Shown here one piece after another: positions 53,551 through 62,610 of a stretch of DNA of 64,000 bases. The notes under the pieces are model-generated. The model searched no databases, was not told the origin of the DNA, and saw nothing but the letters and a program-made list of their open reading frames with translations. Within the stretch, counting starts at the first letter, position 1. Every line of letters starts with the position of its first letter. This DNA is from Azospirillum brasilense. GTDB taxonomy: Bacteria > Pseudomonadota > Alphaproteobacteria > Azospirillales > Azospirillaceae. The stretch spans positions 26,465 through 90,464 of the forward strand of contig NZ_VITI01000018.1 in the NCBI RefSeq assembly GCF_007827795.1, written 5' to 3'. A program made the translations under genes and the position numbers.

Positions 53551-54753
53551 ATGCCCGGCCCGCTTTCCCATGTCCGTGTCCTGGAACTCTCCCGCGTGCT
53601 CGCCGGGCCGTGGGCGGCGCAGACGCTGGCCGATCTCGGCGCCGACGTCATCAAGGTCGAACGGCCCGGCGCCGGGGACGACACCCGCGCCTGGGGTCCC
53701 CCCTGGGCCGGGGAGGAGTCGGCCTATTTCCTCTCGACCAACCGTGGCAAGCGGTCGATCACCATCGACTTCGAACGCCCCGAAGGCCAGGAGCTGGTGC
53801 GCAAGCTGGTCGCCCAGGCCGATGTCGTGATCGAGAACTTCAAGGTCGGCGGGCTGGTCAAGTACGGTCTGGACTATGACAGCCTGAAGGCCATCAATCC
53901 GGGCCTCGTCTACTGCTCGATCACCGGGTTCGGTCAGGACGGCCCCTATGCCAAGCGCGCCGGCTACGATTTCATGATCCAGGGCATGGGCGGGCTGATG
54001 AGCATCACCGGCCAGCCCGATGCCGAGGCGGGCGGCGGGCCGGTCAAGGTCGGCGTCGCGGTCACCGACGTCTTCACCGGCCTTTACGCCACCATCGGCG
54101 TGCTCGGCGCGCTGGCCCACCGCGAGCGAACGGGGGAGGGACAGTGGGTGAACCTCGCCCTGCTCGACGTGCAGGTGGCGGTGCTGGCGAACCAGGCCAT
54201 GAACTATCTGGTCGGCGGCAAGGCGCCGCAGCGGCTGGGCAACGCGCATCCGAACATCGTGCCCTATCAGGCCTTCGCCACGCTGGACGGCCACATCATC
54301 CTGGCGGTCGGCAACGACGGGCAGTTCGCCAAGTTCTGTCAGGTCGCCGGGCGTCCGGAGCTGGCGCAGGACCCGCGCTACGCCACCAACCCGGCCCGCG
54401 TCGCCAACCGCAAGGAGCTGGTGCCGATCCTGGAACTTCTGCTGGAGCAGCGGACCAGCCGCGACTGGCTGTCGGCGCTGGAGGCGGTGGGCGTGCCCTG
54501 CGGGCCGATCAACGACGTGTCGCAGGTCTTCGCCGACCCCCACGTCCGGGCCCGCAACATCCACCAGGACCTGCCGCACCCGACCGCCGGGACGGTGCCG
54601 ACCGTGGCGAGCCCGATCCGCTACTCCGCGACCCCCATCGAGCACACGGTGGCCCCACCGACGCTCGGCCAGCACACCGACGCCGTGCTGGAGCAGGCGC
54701 TGGGCCTATGCGCGGCGGACATCGCGGCCCTGCGGGAGAAGGGCGTGGTCTGA
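53551..54753 (+). CDS. CaiB/BaiF-family CoA-transferase, probable glutarate CoA-transferase
   Basis: A 400-aa class III CoA-transferase. The start is PLSHVRVLELSRVLAGPWAAQTLADLGADVIKVE, then STNRGKRSITIDF. The catalytic Asp is in GQWVNLALLDVQVAV, and HPNIVPYQAFATLDG and PCGPINDVSQVF follow. Next to gcdH and LysR, it probably forms glutaryl-CoA from glutarate and succinyl-CoA, like mammalian SUGCT (inference from context). A strong terminator follows. Confidence 0.88.
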   Translation: MPGPLSHVRVLELSRVLAGPWAAQTLADLGADVIKVERPGAGDDTRAWGPPWAGEESAYFLSTNRGKRSITIDFERPEGQELVRKLVAQADVVIENFKVGGLVKYGLDYDSLKAINPGLVYCSITGFGQDGPYAKRAGYDFMIQGMGGLMSITGQPDAEAGGGPVKVGVAVTDVFTGLYATIGVLGALAHRERTGEGQWVNLALLDVQVAVLANQAMNYLVGGKAPQRLGNAHPNIVPYQAFATLDGHIILAVGNDGQFAKFCQVAGRPELAQDPRYATNPARVANRKELVPILELLLEQRTSRDWLSALEAVGVPCGPINDVSQVFADPHVRARNIHQDLPHPTAGTVPTVASPIRYSATPIEHTVAPPTLGQHTDAVLEQALGLCAADIAALREKGVV

Positions 54754-54789
54754 ACCGCGCAGACCCGTCATTTTGCCGCCCCTGTCCCA

Positions 54790-54826
54790 TCCCTTCCCCC
54801 GCCGTGCGCGGGGGGAGGGATTTTTT
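54790..54826 (+). terminator. Intrinsic terminator after the CoA-transferase gene
   Basis: TCCCTTCCCCCGC (54790-54802) pairs with GCGGGGGGAGGGA (54808-54820) with one T-G pair, loop CGTGC, followed by six T. It lies 37 bp after the stop. Confidence 0.9.
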
Positions 54827-54838
54827 GCGTGAACCGAG

Positions 54839-55765
54839 ATGATCGCCTCCAGCACCCCGTCCTCCGCCGCCACCGACACCCGCCTGGGCATCCTGCTGAT
54901 GCTGCTGGGCATGTCGCTGTTCACCGTCAACGACGCGCTCGGCAAATGGCTGGTCGCCGACTATCCGGTGGCGATGCTGCTGGCCATCCGCAGCCTGTTC
55001 GGCGCGATGCTGCTGGCCCCGCTGATCCTGCGCGAGGGGGTGCGGTCCGTCTTCGCGGTGAAGCGGCTGCCGTTGCATCTTCTGCGCGTCGGCTGTGTGG
55101 CGGGGGAGGTCGCCTGTTTCTACTGGGCGGTGCGGTCGCTGCCGCTTGCCAACGTCATGACCATCTACATGGCCGCCCCGCTGATCGTCACCGCGCTGTC
55201 GGTGCCGCTGCTCGGCGAAAAGGTGGGCTGGCGCCGCTGGGCCGCGGTGGTGGTCGGTTTCGCCGGGGTGGTGATCGTGCTGAACCCGACGGGCCAGTTC
55301 GACGCGGTGCCGTCGCTGGTCGCCCTGTTCGGCACGCTGGTCTTCTCCACCGGCCTGATCTCCACCCGGCTGCTGCGCGATTCGAGCAACCTGTCGCTGG
55401 TCAGTTTCCAGACCTTCGGCACCGGCCTGCTCGGCAGTGCGGCGCTGCCATTGGTGTGGGTGCCGCCGCCGGGGCTGGATTTCCTGCTGCTGGGCGCCTT
55501 GGGCGTCACGGCGCTGGCCGGGCACGCGGCGATGAACCGCTCGCTCCAACTCAGCCCGGCGGCGGTCGTGGTGCCGTTCCAGTATGTGTCGATCATCTGG
55601 GCGGTGGTGCTGGACCTGCTGGTCTGGGGCACGGCGCCGACCCTGCGCATCATCGTGGGCGCGCTGCTCATCATCGGCAGCGGCCTGTTCGTCTTCCACC
55701 GCGAGCAGGCGCTGAATCGCGGCGCGGCGGCGGAGGCCAACGCCAGCGGCGGTCCCGGCGCTTAA
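54839..55765 (+). CDS. EamA-domain DMT-superfamily transporter
   Basis: A 308-aa inner-membrane protein with ten predicted helices in two EamA halves. Examples are GILLMLLGMSLFTVNDALGKWL, NVMTIYMAAPLIVTALSVPLLGEKV in the first half, and AAVVVPFQYVSIIWAVVLDLLVWG in the second. The family exports metabolites, amino acids or drugs; this substrate cannot be told. It begins 12 bp after the terminator of the previous unit. Its stop codon overlaps that of the convergent 2H-like gene. Confidence 0.9.
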   Translation: MIASSTPSSAATDTRLGILLMLLGMSLFTVNDALGKWLVADYPVAMLLAIRSLFGAMLLAPLILREGVRSVFAVKRLPLHLLRVGCVAGEVACFYWAVRSLPLANVMTIYMAAPLIVTALSVPLLGEKVGWRRWAAVVVGFAGVVIVLNPTGQFDAVPSLVALFGTLVFSTGLISTRLLRDSSNLSLVSFQTFGTGLLGSAALPLVWVPPPGLDFLLLGALGVTALAGHAAMNRSLQLSPAAVVVPFQYVSIIWAVVLDLLVWGTAPTLRIIVGALLIIGSGLFVFHREQALNRGAAAEANASGGPGA

Positions 55766-56142
55766 AGCGGGAAGAAGCGCGGCTCCAGCCGGACGGCAAC
55801 CGGCTCCACCGGACTCCAGCCGAGGCGGGCGATCACCGCGTTCGCTTCCACCGCCCGGCGGCCCGGTTCCAGCGACCATGTGACGTGGTAGGCGCCGCCG
55901 CCGGGCCGGTCGATCGTCCCGGCGATGGACACGACCAGCGCCTGCACGCCCTCCCCATCGTCTGCCAGTCCCATGACCAATCCCTCACGCTCCGTGGGCA
56001 GCGGATGGTCCGCCCCGACGCCGTGGGCCAGCGTGACGTGATGGGCGACGGTGCGGGCGTAGCGCGGCGGGAACAGGGCCAGCAGGCGGGCGCGATCCGC
56101 TTCCGGCAGCGCCCAGCCGACGTACCCTCCGCGACGCTTCAT
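55762..56142 (-). CDS. Small 2H-phosphoesterase-like protein
   Basis: A 126-aa protein with two HxT-type motifs: HHVTLAHG near residue 34 and YHVTWSLEPGR near residue 86. They are spaced as in the 2H phosphoesterase/RNA ligase superfamily, whose members hydrolyse cyclic phosphates on RNA or nucleotides. The GGYVGWALPEADRARLL start fits the first strand-helix of that fold. The ATG at 56142 is chosen. Its stop overlaps that of the convergent EamA gene. The family call is inferred from the motif pair only. Confidence 0.6.
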   Translation of the reverse strand: MKRRGGYVGWALPEADRARLLALFPPRYARTVAHHVTLAHGVGADHPLPTEREGLVMGLADDGEGVQALVVSIAGTIDRPGGGAYHVTWSLEPGRRAVEANAVIARLGWSPVEPVAVRLEPRFFPL

Positions 56143-56161
56143 GCGCTCTCCCCGGCGCCGC

Positions 56162-57472
56162 TCAGCGGCGTCCACCTCTCAGGATGTCGTCCATGATCTG
56201 GTTGGCCTCCGCCGGTCCGGCAATCAGCTCGATCATGCGGATGGCGGTGTAGCCGGTCCGCATGTCGCCGACGCCGTCGGCCAGCGACTGCCGCGCCGTA
56301 CCCGTCAGCGAGGCGGTGGCCTGCTGGGTCACGCTCTTCAGCTCGCCGCGCAGGCCCAGCGTGTCGGCGATGGTCGAGCATTTGCGCAGGGCGCGGGCCT
56401 GGTTCTCCGCCTGCGCCATCCGCGCCGTGTTGGTGCCGGGAGCCACGGTCTCCACCGCGGCGAGGATTTCGGTTTCAGCCCCATCGAGCACCTGGGTGCG
56501 CACCAGCTCGTGCACGGAGTTCCGGATGATCTTCAGCCGCTGGTCGAAGTCCTTGTTGCGGCTGTGCTCCATGGCGTTGCGCGTGGCCTCCAGGCTGGCC
56601 ACCAGATCGACCGCGAGGTTGGCGGCGGCCATGCGGTCCACCGTGCCGCCGGCCGCGGCGGAGGCGCCGCGCGACCGTTCCTCGATCTGCGCCACCACCG
56701 TGCCGCTGAGATCCAGGAACAGGGCGGCGCGGTCGCTGGACTTCTGGCCCAGATCCATGTCCCACAGGTTGCCCAGCAGGATCGACGGGTCGGACAGGCG
56801 GGCCGCGGCCAGCAGGATGAACAGCTTCAGCGCTTCCGGCCGCCCGCGCGCGACCTGCCGCCCGATGGCCTGGATGCCGTCCAGGTGGTCCTTGTGCAGC
56901 TTCTGGATCGGCTTGGGCGACAGGACGGCCTTCAGTTCGGCCACCGGCTGGGCGATGGTCAGGATGCGGGCGATGTCCTCGATGGTGCGGAGGCGGTCGG
57001 GATTCAGCCGCAGCCCCAGTTCGTCCGCGAAGCGCCCCGTTTCCGTCTGCTCCAGAATGTCGGCCACGGCGGCGGAGGCCATGGACCAGAAGGCGCGGGC
57101 CGGCTCCGCCCGCGATGCGCCGTCGCCCAGCGCGCCGGCGACGCCGCGCAGCCGCTCCTTGCCGATCCGTCCTTCCACCAGCGGCCACAGGGCGTTGACG
57201 GCGTCGCGGTCCACCTTGTTCAGCGGAGCCGGCTGGTTGCCGGTGGGAAGCTGGAACAGGTCCTCGAACGGTTCGCAGAACAGCCGCTTAAAGGTCGCGC
57301 GCCGCCGGGGCCGCACCTCCGCCAGACGGGGGCGGATCAGCGAGAAGGTGTGCCGGACCTCCGGATGGTCGCCGATCTGCTGCAACAGATCGACCACCTG
57401 CCGGAACCGGGCCTCGTCGATGTCCAGCAGCTTGGTGCCGAGGCTGAGAAGGGCCTTGGGGTCCGTGGTCAT
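56162..57472 (-). CDS. Uncharacterised helical protein, second of a coupled pair
   Basis: A 436-aa protein starting MTTDPKALLSLGTKLLDIDE. It is predicted to be nearly all alpha-helical, with no signal peptide or membrane helix and no motif I can assign. Features include an Arg-rich patch (RPRRRATFKRLF), a WSMASAAVADILEQTETGRFADELG segment and C-terminal helices ending QIMDDILRGGRR. The start lies 2 bp from the stop of the upstream gene, so the two are translated together. Codon use is native. Confidence 0.7.
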   Translation of the reverse strand: MTTDPKALLSLGTKLLDIDEARFRQVVDLLQQIGDHPEVRHTFSLIRPRLAEVRPRRRATFKRLFCEPFEDLFQLPTGNQPAPLNKVDRDAVNALWPLVEGRIGKERLRGVAGALGDGASRAEPARAFWSMASAAVADILEQTETGRFADELGLRLNPDRLRTIEDIARILTIAQPVAELKAVLSPKPIQKLHKDHLDGIQAIGRQVARGRPEALKLFILLAAARLSDPSILLGNLWDMDLGQKSSDRAALFLDLSGTVVAQIEERSRGASAAAGGTVDRMAAANLAVDLVASLEATRNAMEHSRNKDFDQRLKIIRNSVHELVRTQVLDGAETEILAAVETVAPGTNTARMAQAENQARALRKCSTIADTLGLRGELKSVTQQATASLTGTARQSLADGVGDMRTGYTAIRMIELIAGPAEANQIMDDILRGGRR

Positions 57473-57474
57473 GG

Positions 57475-58578
57475 TCAGGCGGCCTTCCCCTTGATCGCCT
57501 CGATCCGCATCACGAGGTCCGTGTCGAGCTGGCCGCTGCGCCAATCCACATAGGCGCGCACCGTGCGGCGGTTCGCGGCCAGCAGCCCATCGGCCAAAAG
57601 CGCGTGGTCGGACTTCTCCTCGTCCCTGGGCAGCAGGGGCAGGACGCGGAACAGCTCGTGCACGGCCATGTCCTGCTCATGCTTGCTCCGGGTCTGGGCC
57701 TCCGCCCAGCTCGTGATGATGAAGTCCCAGCCGTCGAGCAGCCAGGACAGCCGGGTGGTCGACCTCCGCACCAGCGTGCGCTTGGTGTCCCACTGGCGCA
57801 GCAGCAGTTCGAAGGCGGCAACGGACTGGTCGAGCTGGTTCACCACGTTGCGAACCTGATTGAGCGTGTGCTCCGCCACCTCCGCGCAGAAGGTGCCGAT
57901 GGGGGCGGCCTCCGACACGTTGCCGGTCGACCATTCTGTCATGCTGTCGCGGAACTGCAGCAGGTCGCGCGCCAGACGGCGCAGCCGGGCCGGCCTCGGC
58001 GACGTGGCGATGCCCACCGGCTCCATGAAGGTCGCCAGCTCGGCCACGCGCGCGTACAGCTCGGTCGGCTCCAAGGCGAGGCTCTGCGCCGCCTTGGTCA
58101 TGTAGCTGCGGGTCAGCTGCTCGCCCTTCTCGGAGCCGAGGCCGGCGCGCAGGATGTCCGTGGATTCCAGCCCGACCGCCTTCAGCACCTCGACGATGAG
58201 CTGGTAGTTGATGAGCAGCCGCTGCTCGTCCTCGTCGCGGAGCGCGGCCTCCGCCGCCTCCACGGCCAGCGGCCCGGCAAGGCCGCAGCGCGCGGCCTGG
58301 AGCACCGCCTTGCGGATGTCGTCCGGCGAGCAGCCGTCGGCCTTGCGGATCAGGTCCTGCAACATGCGGTCGTGGACGGTCATCGGGAAGGCGAGCGGCA
58401 GGCCCTTCCACGGCACCACATAGACGCCGTGCCCTTCCGACAGGTTGGGGATCAGAACCTCCAGCTTGTCCCTGTCGTCCTTGCGCACCCGTGTCTGCGC
58501 CAGAACCGGGGTGGTGAAGGCCACGGCGGCGCCGCGCTCCTCGAAGGTGGAGGGAGCAAAATTCGTAAGTGAACGCAT
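57475..58578 (-). CDS. Uncharacterised helical protein, first of a coupled pair
   Basis: A 367-aa protein starting MRSLTNFAPSTFEERGAAVAF. A short beta-rich head (KLEVLIPNLSEGHGVYVVPW) is followed by long helices, including LLRQWDTKRTLVRRSTTRLSWLLDGWDFIITSW. No signal, membrane helix or known motif. It heads a two-gene unit divergent from the AsmA gene. An upstream frame to 58701 exists, but the conserved-looking start is the ATG at 58578. Its function cannot be assigned; conserved pairing with the downstream gene would suggest a complex. Confidence 0.7.
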   Translation of the reverse strand: MRSLTNFAPSTFEERGAAVAFTTPVLAQTRVRKDDRDKLEVLIPNLSEGHGVYVVPWKGLPLAFPMTVHDRMLQDLIRKADGCSPDDIRKAVLQAARCGLAGPLAVEAAEAALRDEDEQRLLINYQLIVEVLKAVGLESTDILRAGLGSEKGEQLTRSYMTKAAQSLALEPTELYARVAELATFMEPVGIATSPRPARLRRLARDLLQFRDSMTEWSTGNVSEAAPIGTFCAEVAEHTLNQVRNVVNQLDQSVAAFELLLRQWDTKRTLVRRSTTRLSWLLDGWDFIITSWAEAQTRSKHEQDMAVHELFRVLPLLPRDEEKSDHALLADGLLAANRRTVRAYVDWRSGQLDTDLVMRIEAIKGKAA

Positions 58579-58768
58579 AGTTCTCGGGTCGGGAGGGAAG
58601 TGGAAAGCCGCGCGGTACCACCCGTAGCCTGATTCGCTCAATTTTTCGTTAAATCCGCACAAGATCGTCTTCTCCTCTGCCCTTTGGAGGTAGGGCGTCA
58701 CACCGCCGGTCCTTTGCCCGTTATTCAGCCAGAGGGTGCGGCGCAGACAGGCAGGGGGGGCGCGGCGG

Positions 58769-60787
58769 ATGGCCGTGGTGAAATGGATCGGCTACGGCCT
58801 GTTGGGGCTGGTGGTGACCGTGGCGGCGGGCGTCGGCATAGCCCTGGCCGTCTTCGACTGGAACGACGCCCGCGGCTTCATCGCCCGGCAGGCGTCCAAG
58901 GCGCTGAACCGCGAGGTCGCCATCGACGGCAACCTCAACGTCCGGTTGGGGGACCCGCTGCGCATCCGTGTCGAGGGACTCCGGGTCGCCAACGCGGAAT
59001 GGAGCGACGACAAGACGATGGCGGAGCTGCGGGTGCTGGACCTTCAACTCCGCCCCTGGCCGCTGCTGCGCGGCGACTTCGAGTTTCCGGAGATCCGCCT
59101 TACCGGTCCCAAGCTGCTTCTGGAGAAGAACCGGGAGGGTGCCGCCAACTGGGCCTTCGGCGGGCCGGACCCGCGCAAGGAGGCGGCGAAGGAGACGGTC
59201 AAGCCGGAAGACCGCACCGACCTGCCGATCATCGAAACGCTCGTGGTCGAGGAGGGGCGGCTGCGCTTCCGCGACCCCATCCGCAAGATCGATATTGACA
59301 GCGGCGTCAACACGGCGGTTGGCGGCAACGGCGACCAGGAGGTCCGGCTGGAGGGCAAGGGTGACTTCGCCGGCAAGCCCTTCACCCTGACGGCGGCCGG
59401 CGGCTCGCTTGAATATCTGCGCGACGATCCCAAACCCTATCCCCTGCGGGTCGAGACGGCCATCGGCAAGACCCGCGGCAAGATCGAGGGCTCCATCGCC
59501 GAACCGGTGCTGCTCCAGGGCGTCGACCTGTCGGTGGAACTGCGCGGCGACGACCTGGCCGACGTCTTCCCGATCCTGGGCATTCCCGTGCCGACGACGC
59601 GGCCCTACGCCATCTCCGGCCATCTCGGCCGCGAGGGCGACGTCTGGCGGTTCGGGGGGATGAACGGCAAGGTGGGCGAAAGCGACCTGTCCGGGCAAGT
59701 GGCGGTCGACCTGGGTGGCGAGCGCCCGCGGATCACCGGCGACCTGACCTCGCGCAAGCTGGCCGCGGTCGATCTGGCGGGCTTTATCGGCGCCTCCCCG
59801 GAAGGTCGCGGCGGCTACCCGACCAAGGGGCGGGAGCGGATCATCCCGGCCACCGAGGTTCCGCTGGAAAAGCTGCGCACCGCCGACATGGACGTGAAGT
59901 TCCGCGGCGAGCATGTGGAGGCTCCCTTCTCCACGCTGGACGCCCTCGACGCGCGGGCGAAGCTGGAGAACGGGCGGCTGGTGCTCGACCCGCTGTCGCT
60001 CGGCGTCGGCGGCGGCCGGATTGCCGGGACGGCGGTGCTGGATGGAAGCCGCAAGACACCGGCGCTGGACGTGAATCTGGACGTCCGGCAGATCAAGCTG
60101 GCCCGCCTGTTCCGCGAGACGGCCTTCGCGCAGGAGATGGGCGGCACGGCCAGCGGGCGCATCCAGCTGAAGGGGCAGGGGACCACGGTCGCCAACATTC
60201 TGGGCGCCTCCGACGGCAAGCTGGGCGTGGCGGTGGACGGCGGGCGGATCACCAGCTACGCGGTCAAGGGTCTGAAGACCAACATCCTGGAAACGCTGGG
60301 CGTCGTCCTCTCGGGCGACCGGCCCTTGCCCTTCAACTGTCTGGTCGCCGACGTGACGGTGAAGGACGGGCTGGTGGAAAGCCGCGCGCTGGTGCTCGAC
60401 ACGCCGGAAACGCTGGTGACGGCGGACGGCACGATCAACCTGCGCAGCGAGGCGATGGACATAACCGTGCTGGGGCGCGCCAAGAGCCCCCAGATCTTCG
60501 CCACCCACGTCCCGGTCCATGTGCGCGGCACGCTGGGGTCGCCGGACATCGGGGTGAACGCGGCGGAATCGGCGGCGCGCGGCGCGGCGGCGGTGGCGCT
60601 CGGCGTTCTGCTGACCCCGCTGGCCAGCGTCCTGCCTTTTCTTGACCCAGGCAGTGACGAGCAGCCACACTGCGGCGAACTCGTCCGGAACGCCCGGTCG
60701 CCGTCGAATGCCAACACCGGCTCCAGCGGGACCGGCAAGGGGCGCGACGCGGCCCCCTCGGGCTCCCAATCCGGCAAATCGCAGTAA
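58769..60787 (+). CDS. AsmA-family inner-membrane protein
   Basis: A 672-aa protein of the AsmA family, anchored by an N-terminal helix (GYGLLGLVVTVAAGVGIALAVF). A long periplasmic region rich in beta-strand repeats follows (VRLGDPLRIRVEGLRVANAEWS, FEFPEIRLTGPKLLLEKN, and a C-terminal AsmA-C-like LGVAVDGGRITSYAVKGL). Relatives act in lipid transport between the inner and outer membrane and in outer-membrane assembly. The C-terminal ~40 residues (Ser/Pro/Gly-rich) are probably disordered. The ATG at 58769 is preferred to 58736. It is followed by an SLC13 permease 32 bp later. Confidence 0.88.
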   Translation: MAVVKWIGYGLLGLVVTVAAGVGIALAVFDWNDARGFIARQASKALNREVAIDGNLNVRLGDPLRIRVEGLRVANAEWSDDKTMAELRVLDLQLRPWPLLRGDFEFPEIRLTGPKLLLEKNREGAANWAFGGPDPRKEAAKETVKPEDRTDLPIIETLVVEEGRLRFRDPIRKIDIDSGVNTAVGGNGDQEVRLEGKGDFAGKPFTLTAAGGSLEYLRDDPKPYPLRVETAIGKTRGKIEGSIAEPVLLQGVDLSVELRGDDLADVFPILGIPVPTTRPYAISGHLGREGDVWRFGGMNGKVGESDLSGQVAVDLGGERPRITGDLTSRKLAAVDLAGFIGASPEGRGGYPTKGRERIIPATEVPLEKLRTADMDVKFRGEHVEAPFSTLDALDARAKLENGRLVLDPLSLGVGGGRIAGTAVLDGSRKTPALDVNLDVRQIKLARLFRETAFAQEMGGTASGRIQLKGQGTTVANILGASDGKLGVAVDGGRITSYAVKGLKTNILETLGVVLSGDRPLPFNCLVADVTVKDGLVESRALVLDTPETLVTADGTINLRSEAMDITVLGRAKSPQIFATHVPVHVRGTLGSPDIGVNAAESAARGAAAVALGVLLTPLASVLPFLDPGSDEQPHCGELVRNARSPSNANTGSSGTGKGRDAAPSGSQSGKSQ

Positions 60788-60819
60788 CGACGCACCAACA
60801 ATTCCCCAAAAAGGGCTGC

Positions 60820-62601
60820 ATGACGCTCGACCAGGGACTCGCCTTCGGTATCATCGGCGCGGTGATCGCGCTGCTGATCTGGGACAAGCTGCGCTACGAT
60901 CTCGTCGCCATGCTGGCGCTGCTGGCGGCGGTGGCCGTCGGGATCGTCAAACCAAAGGACGCCTTCAGCGGCTTCTCCGACGACATCGTCATCATCGTCG
61001 GCTCCGCGCTGGTGGTCAGCGCCGCGGTCGGCCGCTCCGGCATCGTCGAGGAGGTGATGCGCCCCCTCGGCGCCCGCATGAAGACCGTGCCGGCGCAAAT
61101 CATCGTGCTGACCGGGGCGGTGACGCTGCTGTCCGCGGTGGTCAAGAACATCGGGGCGCTCGCCATCTTCATGCCCATCGCCATGCAGGTGGCGCGGCGC
61201 AACGGGACGAAGGTGTCGTTGCTGCTGATGCCCATGGCCTTCGGCTCGCTGCTGGGCGGGCTGATGACGCTGGTCGGCACCTCCCCCAACATCATCGTCA
61301 GCCGCCTGCGCAACGAGATGGTCGGCGAGCCCTTCGGCATGTTCGACTTCACGCCGGTCGGGCTGACCGTCGCGGTGGCGGGGGTGGCCTTCCTGACGGT
61401 CGGTTACCGCCTGCTGCCCACCGGTCGTCAGGCGGCGTCGGGCAGCGCCGGGGGCTTCTCCATCGACGACTACACGGCGGAGGCGCTGCTGCCGGAGAAG
61501 TCGCCCTTCGTCGGCAAGACGGTCGCCGACCTGGAGGCCTACGGCGAGGGCGACGTGACGGTCGCGGCGATCATCCGCGAGCGGCATCGCCGCTTCATCC
61601 CGTCCGGCCATTGGGTGCTGCTGGCGGGCGACGTGCTGGTGCTGGAGGCCGACACCCAGGCGCTGGGCGACCTCGTGAAGCACGCCGGCCTGGAGCTGAT
61701 GCACGAGAAGGAACTGGAAGGGGTGCAGAGCGACGAGGATCTGGCGGTCCTCGAAGCGGTGGTGGAGCCGCGCTCCCCCCTGATCGGCAGCAACGTGGAG
61801 GATGTGGAACTGCGGGAGCGCTACGGCGCCAACCTGCTGGCCCTCAGCCGGCGCGGGCGGCCGATCCGTCAGAGGCTGCGCCGCGTTCGCTTCCAGCCGG
61901 GCGATCTGGTGGTGCTCCAGGCGCGCGCGGCGGGGCTGTCGGACACGCTGAACGAACTCGGCTGCCTGCCGCTGGCGGAGCGCAACCTGTCCATCGGGCG
62001 GCGGCGCAAGCGGCGGATCGCGCTGGCCGTGATGGCGGTGACCATCGGGCTGGTGGCGACCAGCCTCGTGCCGGTGACGTTGGCCTTCTTCGGCGCGGCG
62101 GTCGCCATGACGGCGCTGCGGGTGGTGACGCTGAAGGAGGCCTACGAGTCGATCGAGTGGCCGATCCTGGTGCTGCTGGGCGCCCTGATCCCGGTCAGCG
62201 AGGCGTTGCGCACCACCGGCGGGACGGAGTTGATCGCCGGCTGGCTGTCCGTCGCCGCTCAGGGATTGCCGCCGATCGGGGCGCTGGCGATGATGCTGGT
62301 GGCGGCGATGGCGGTGACGCCCTTCCTGAACAATGCCGCCACCGTGCTGGTGATGGCCCCCATCGCGGCCAGCCTCGCCAACCATTTGGGCCTGCGGCCC
62401 GACGCCTTCCTGATGGCGGTGGCCGTGGGGGCGGGCTGCGACTTCCTCACCCCCATCGGGCACCAGTGCAACACGCTGGTCATGGGGCCGGGCGGCTATC
62501 GCTTCAGCGACTACGCGCGGCTCGGTTTGCCGCTGTCGCTGATCGTCATCGTGCTGGGCACGACGGCGATCGCGCTGTTCTGGCCCCTGATGCCGCATTA
62601 G
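60820..62601 (+). CDS. SLC13/DASS-family permease with RCK_C domains
   Basis: A 593-aa inner-membrane anion transporter. N-terminal helices (GIIGAVIALLIW...) and the first half-repeat end in VGTSPNIIVSRL. Two central cytoplasmic RCK_C/TrkA_C-like domains follow (~210-380, e.g. GKTVADLEAYGEGDVTVAAIIRE and LIGSNVEDVELRERYG). The second membrane half contains FLNNAATVLVMAPIAASLA and LTPIGHQCNTLVMGPGGY. Such proteins import sulfate, phosphate or dicarboxylates; the substrate cannot be told. It is convergent with the aldo/keto reductase (9-bp gap). Confidence 0.9.
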   Translation: MTLDQGLAFGIIGAVIALLIWDKLRYDLVAMLALLAAVAVGIVKPKDAFSGFSDDIVIIVGSALVVSAAVGRSGIVEEVMRPLGARMKTVPAQIIVLTGAVTLLSAVVKNIGALAIFMPIAMQVARRNGTKVSLLLMPMAFGSLLGGLMTLVGTSPNIIVSRLRNEMVGEPFGMFDFTPVGLTVAVAGVAFLTVGYRLLPTGRQAASGSAGGFSIDDYTAEALLPEKSPFVGKTVADLEAYGEGDVTVAAIIRERHRRFIPSGHWVLLAGDVLVLEADTQALGDLVKHAGLELMHEKELEGVQSDEDLAVLEAVVEPRSPLIGSNVEDVELRERYGANLLALSRRGRPIRQRLRRVRFQPGDLVVLQARAAGLSDTLNELGCLPLAERNLSIGRRRKRRIALAVMAVTIGLVATSLVPVTLAFFGAAVAMTALRVVTLKEAYESIEWPILVLLGALIPVSEALRTTGGTELIAGWLSVAAQGLPPIGALAMMLVAAMAVTPFLNNAATVLVMAPIAASLANHLGLRPDAFLMAVAVGAGCDFLTPIGHQCNTLVMGPGGYRFSDYARLGLPLSLIVIVLGTTAIALFWPLMPH

Positions 62602-62610
62602 CCCCAAACG

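Noticed and set aside
56141..57553. Long plus-strand frames opposite the coupled helical pair
   Set aside because: The minus-strand frames have normal amino-acid balance, coupled start/stop and helical periodicity. The plus-strand versions are Arg/Ser- or Gly/His-rich shadows.
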